Source: Hyphomicrobium sp. LHD-15
GTDB lineage: Bacteria; Pseudomonadota; Alphaproteobacteria; Rhizobiales; Hyphomicrobiaceae
DNA length: 64,000 nt
Assembly: GCF_031157355.1 (NCBI RefSeq)
Contig: NZ_JAVIFT010000001.1
Span: 806,001 to 870,000, forward strand
Direction: 5' to 3'
Below the pieces are notes generated by a model. The model had not been told where the DNA came from. It did not search any database and saw only the letters and a program-made list of their open reading frames with translations. A program made the position numbers and the translations under genes. The stretch's first letter is position 1, and each line of letters starts with the position of its first letter. Of this stretch, positions 62,723-64,000 are shown one piece after another.

Positions 62723-63115
62723 ATGAACACTCCTCTCGAGATCGCTTTCAAAGGGCTCGACAAGAGCCCGGCCATCGAAACCAAAATCACGGAGCGTGCC
62801 GCCAGACTTGAGAAACACTTCGACCGCATGACCCACTGCCGGGTCGTGGTTGCTGCCCCGCACAAGCATTCGCACAAGGGCAAAACCTATGAGATCAAGA
62901 TCGACATCGGAATTCCGGGCGGCGCGCCGCTGATCGTGACGCATGAATCCGCCGTCGGACAGGCGCAGGAAGATCTCAAGATCGCGCTGCGCGATGCGTT
63001 CGACGCCGCAGACCGCCGCCTCACCGAACTGGTGGAGAAAAAGAACGGCGCCGCACGTGCCGAGCGCGGCCGTCGCAAGCCAGCCAAACTCATCGACGGC
63101 AGCGACGACGACTGA
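62723..63115 (+). CDS. hpf: Ribosome hibernation factor, HPF/RaiA (S30AE) family
   Basis: A 130-residue protein that binds the 30S decoding region and inactivates ribosomes in stationary phase. PLEIAFKGLDKSPAIETKITERAARLEKHF is the first strand and helix, followed by THCRVVVAAPHKHSHKGKTYEIKIDI and the second helix AQEDLKIALRDAFDAADRRL (three successive elements). The C-terminal 25 residues are basic then acidic. It is the short form without the long-HPF dimerisation domain. ATG 62723 has GGGAAAG upstream; the frame is open to 62657. Confidence 0.9.
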   Translation: MNTPLEIAFKGLDKSPAIETKITERAARLEKHFDRMTHCRVVVAAPHKHSHKGKTYEIKIDIGIPGGAPLIVTHESAVGQAQEDLKIALRDAFDAADRRLTELVEKKNGAARAERGRRKPAKLIDGSDDD

Positions 63116-63161
63116 GAGTTCATCGCGCGACGACACTCCAACAAGCAACGAGAGCCAGGAA

Positions 63162-63192
63162 CGTGATCGCCTCACTTTGAGGCGCAATCACG
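63162..63192. repeat. Inverted repeat after hpf
   Basis: GTGAT-C-GCCTCA, loop CTT, TGAGGC-GCA-ATCAC. It lies 47 bases after the hpf stop with no T run and could serve as a terminator or RNA-stabilising hairpin. Confidence 0.5.
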
Positions 63193-63222
63193 CTCCGGCT
63201 TTTGGATCGCGCCGCTGACTTG

Positions 63223-63313
63223 CGCGAAAGCCGATAGGAGCTTTCGCGATCGGGGCGCTTGTTCACGCCACCGATTCACGCGAAAGCCGATAGGAGCTTT
63301 CGCGATCGGGGCG
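63223..63313. repeat. Two direct copies of a hairpin repeat
   Basis: CGCGAAAGC-CGATAGG-AGCTTTCGCG followed by ATCGGGGCG occurs at about 63223-63257 and again at 63279-63313, 56 bases apart. The second copy is preceded by CCGATTCA. The frame CGATTCA-[stem]-TAG-[stem]-ATCG-GG is the same as in the 41401-41580 array, but the stem sequence is different on both arms. Confidence 0.75.
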
Positions 63314-63317
63314 GTTT

Positions 63318-64000
63318 CTATTCGCGGGATTTGCGGCGTTGCGCGGCGTTGGTCTTGCGCGTCTCGTCCGCCGCCGTCGTTGCGCCGGTCTCGACAGGAT
63401 CCGCGTCGGGAAGGTAGGCGGCCTCGGGCGGCGGCGCCGGACGCGGCCATGACGTGTCGTCGGCGCGCCCCGCCTTCGGCGGAAGCCGCTCGCCCTTGAA
63501 CAATACCCTGAAGTAAGGCGCCTGAGACGGCGACAGGCGGCGGCGTCCACCGGACTGAGCAGCGCCACTCGAGAGCGCTACCGTGCTCATCACGGTGAGC
63601 CCGCCCGGGATCTGGTCAATAATCGCTTCACCGAGCTGCGAGGGACGATCGGCGCTTTCGCGGCGCGTCACCAGCGCAATCACCGACGCGGGAATGGCCG
63701 GGCGCACGATGTCGAGCGTCACGACCTCCTCGCGCCCGCCCTCGCTCACGATGCGCAGGTTGATCTTTCCGTTGTCTGCCTTCTGATCGCCGGCGCCATC
63801 GGTCTGGGCCTGCTGCGGCTTAGCCGCACCACTTGCCTCGGGGCCTTTCGCGGGAGCTGCTCCGGGCGCGGCGGGGCCTGTCAGCTTCACGCTTTCCGGA
63901 TTGATTTTGGCCTGCTCGGATTCATTTCCTTCAAGAGGAATGGTGCGGTCGGCTTTGGCCTGGGTAATGTCACGGCGCAGCTCGCGGTCGACGAAATAGG
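63318..64000 (-). CDS. Unidentified protein, 5' end outside the window
   Basis: A minus-strand frame that stays open to the window edge, so at least 226 codons are present and the start is missing. The visible part begins YFVDRELRRDITQAKADRT, then a Pro- and Ala-rich stretch (GPAAPGAAPAKGPEASGAAK), then a section that looks folded: INLRIVSEGGREEVVTLDIV, AIPASVIALVTRRES and EAIIDQIPGGLTVMSTVALS. The end is polar and basic. I do not recognise it; the mix of disordered and beta-rich parts suggests a periplasmic or envelope-associated protein. Confidence 0.7.
   Translation of the reverse strand, partial: YFVDRELRRDITQAKADRTIPLEGNESEQAKINPESVKLTGPAAPGAAPAKGPEASGAAKPQQAQTDGAGDQKADNGKINLRIVSEGGREEVVTLDIVRPAIPASVIALVTRRESADRPSQLGEAIIDQIPGGLTVMSTVALSSGAAQSGGRRRLSPSQAPYFRVLFKGERLPPKAGRADDTSWPRPAPPPEAAYLPDADPVETGATTAADETRKTNAAQRRKSRE

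Overview
This window looks like chromosomal core DNA of an alphaproteobacterium of the order Hyphomicrobiales (Rhizobiales), perhaps a Hyphomicrobium-like genus. The signs are a high-GC genome by eye, an Aap-type general amino-acid transporter, a cysteine-free L36, CpdR, GapR, bactofilin, DUF882, DUF1036 and DUF1244 proteins, a single iscR-iscS-sufBCDS-sufT-sufA locus, and mmgR-type small RNAs. I see no prophage, insertion sequence, CRISPR array or rRNA. The only accessory-looking module is a small Doc/AbrB toxin-antitoxin pair.

Layout. 1-3240: RhlE-type RNA helicase with a structured leader, a small unknown protein and a GNAT acetyltransferase. 3341-7467: amino-acid ABC transporter in the order aapP-J-Q-M. 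7579-10835: a tandem-duplicated small membrane protein, an FAD oxidoreductase, bactofilin and a Bcp-type peroxiredoxin. 11319-19659: AsmA-like giant envelope protein, alpha/beta hydrolase, tyrS, anmK and a DUF808 protein. 19707-22084 (minus strand): membrane protein, rhomboid protease and alpha/beta hydrolase. 22392-30152: the complete iron-sulfur cluster assembly operon behind a probable Irr (ICE) box. 30249-32585: MHYT-PAS-GGDEF-EAL cyclic-di-GMP protein whose Shine-Dalgarno lies in a hairpin. 32663-37297: Kup potassium transporter, toxin-antitoxin module and M3 oligopeptidase. 37589-43370: sigma-54 response regulator, L,D-transpeptidase, a 60-bp tandem hairpin repeat and a DUF882 peptidase. 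43351-48475: OxyR with a candidate divergent small RNA, GapR, DUF1244, N-formylglutamate amidohydrolase, DUF1036 and pyruvate kinase. 48535-51571: TPR lipoprotein-like protein, rpmJ, tRNA-Val, CpdR and a second N-formylglutamate amidohydrolase. 51657-52276: three copies of an mmgR/suhB-family sRNA on the minus strand. 52493-55707: inositol-monophosphatase/HisN-like enzyme, lysophospholipase-like hydrolase, a secreted protein and a ROSE-type thermometer with hsp20. 56240-63115: gltB-gltD and a ribosome hibernation factor. The window ends inside an unidentified minus-strand gene.

How the parts fit. Many genes serve nitrogen and amino-acid economy (Aap uptake, GltBD, two N-formylglutamate amidohydrolases), envelope building (AnmK recycling, L,D-transpeptidase, DUF882 peptidase, AsmA-like protein, bactofilin) and oxidative or iron stress (Suf, OxyR, Bcp). 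The most interesting content is non-coding: the triple mmgR-like array, a structured terminator-ended transcript candidate divergent from oxyR, the ROSE thermometer, the hairpin over the cyclic-di-GMP gene start, and a repeat family that keeps its hairpin while its stem sequence changes.
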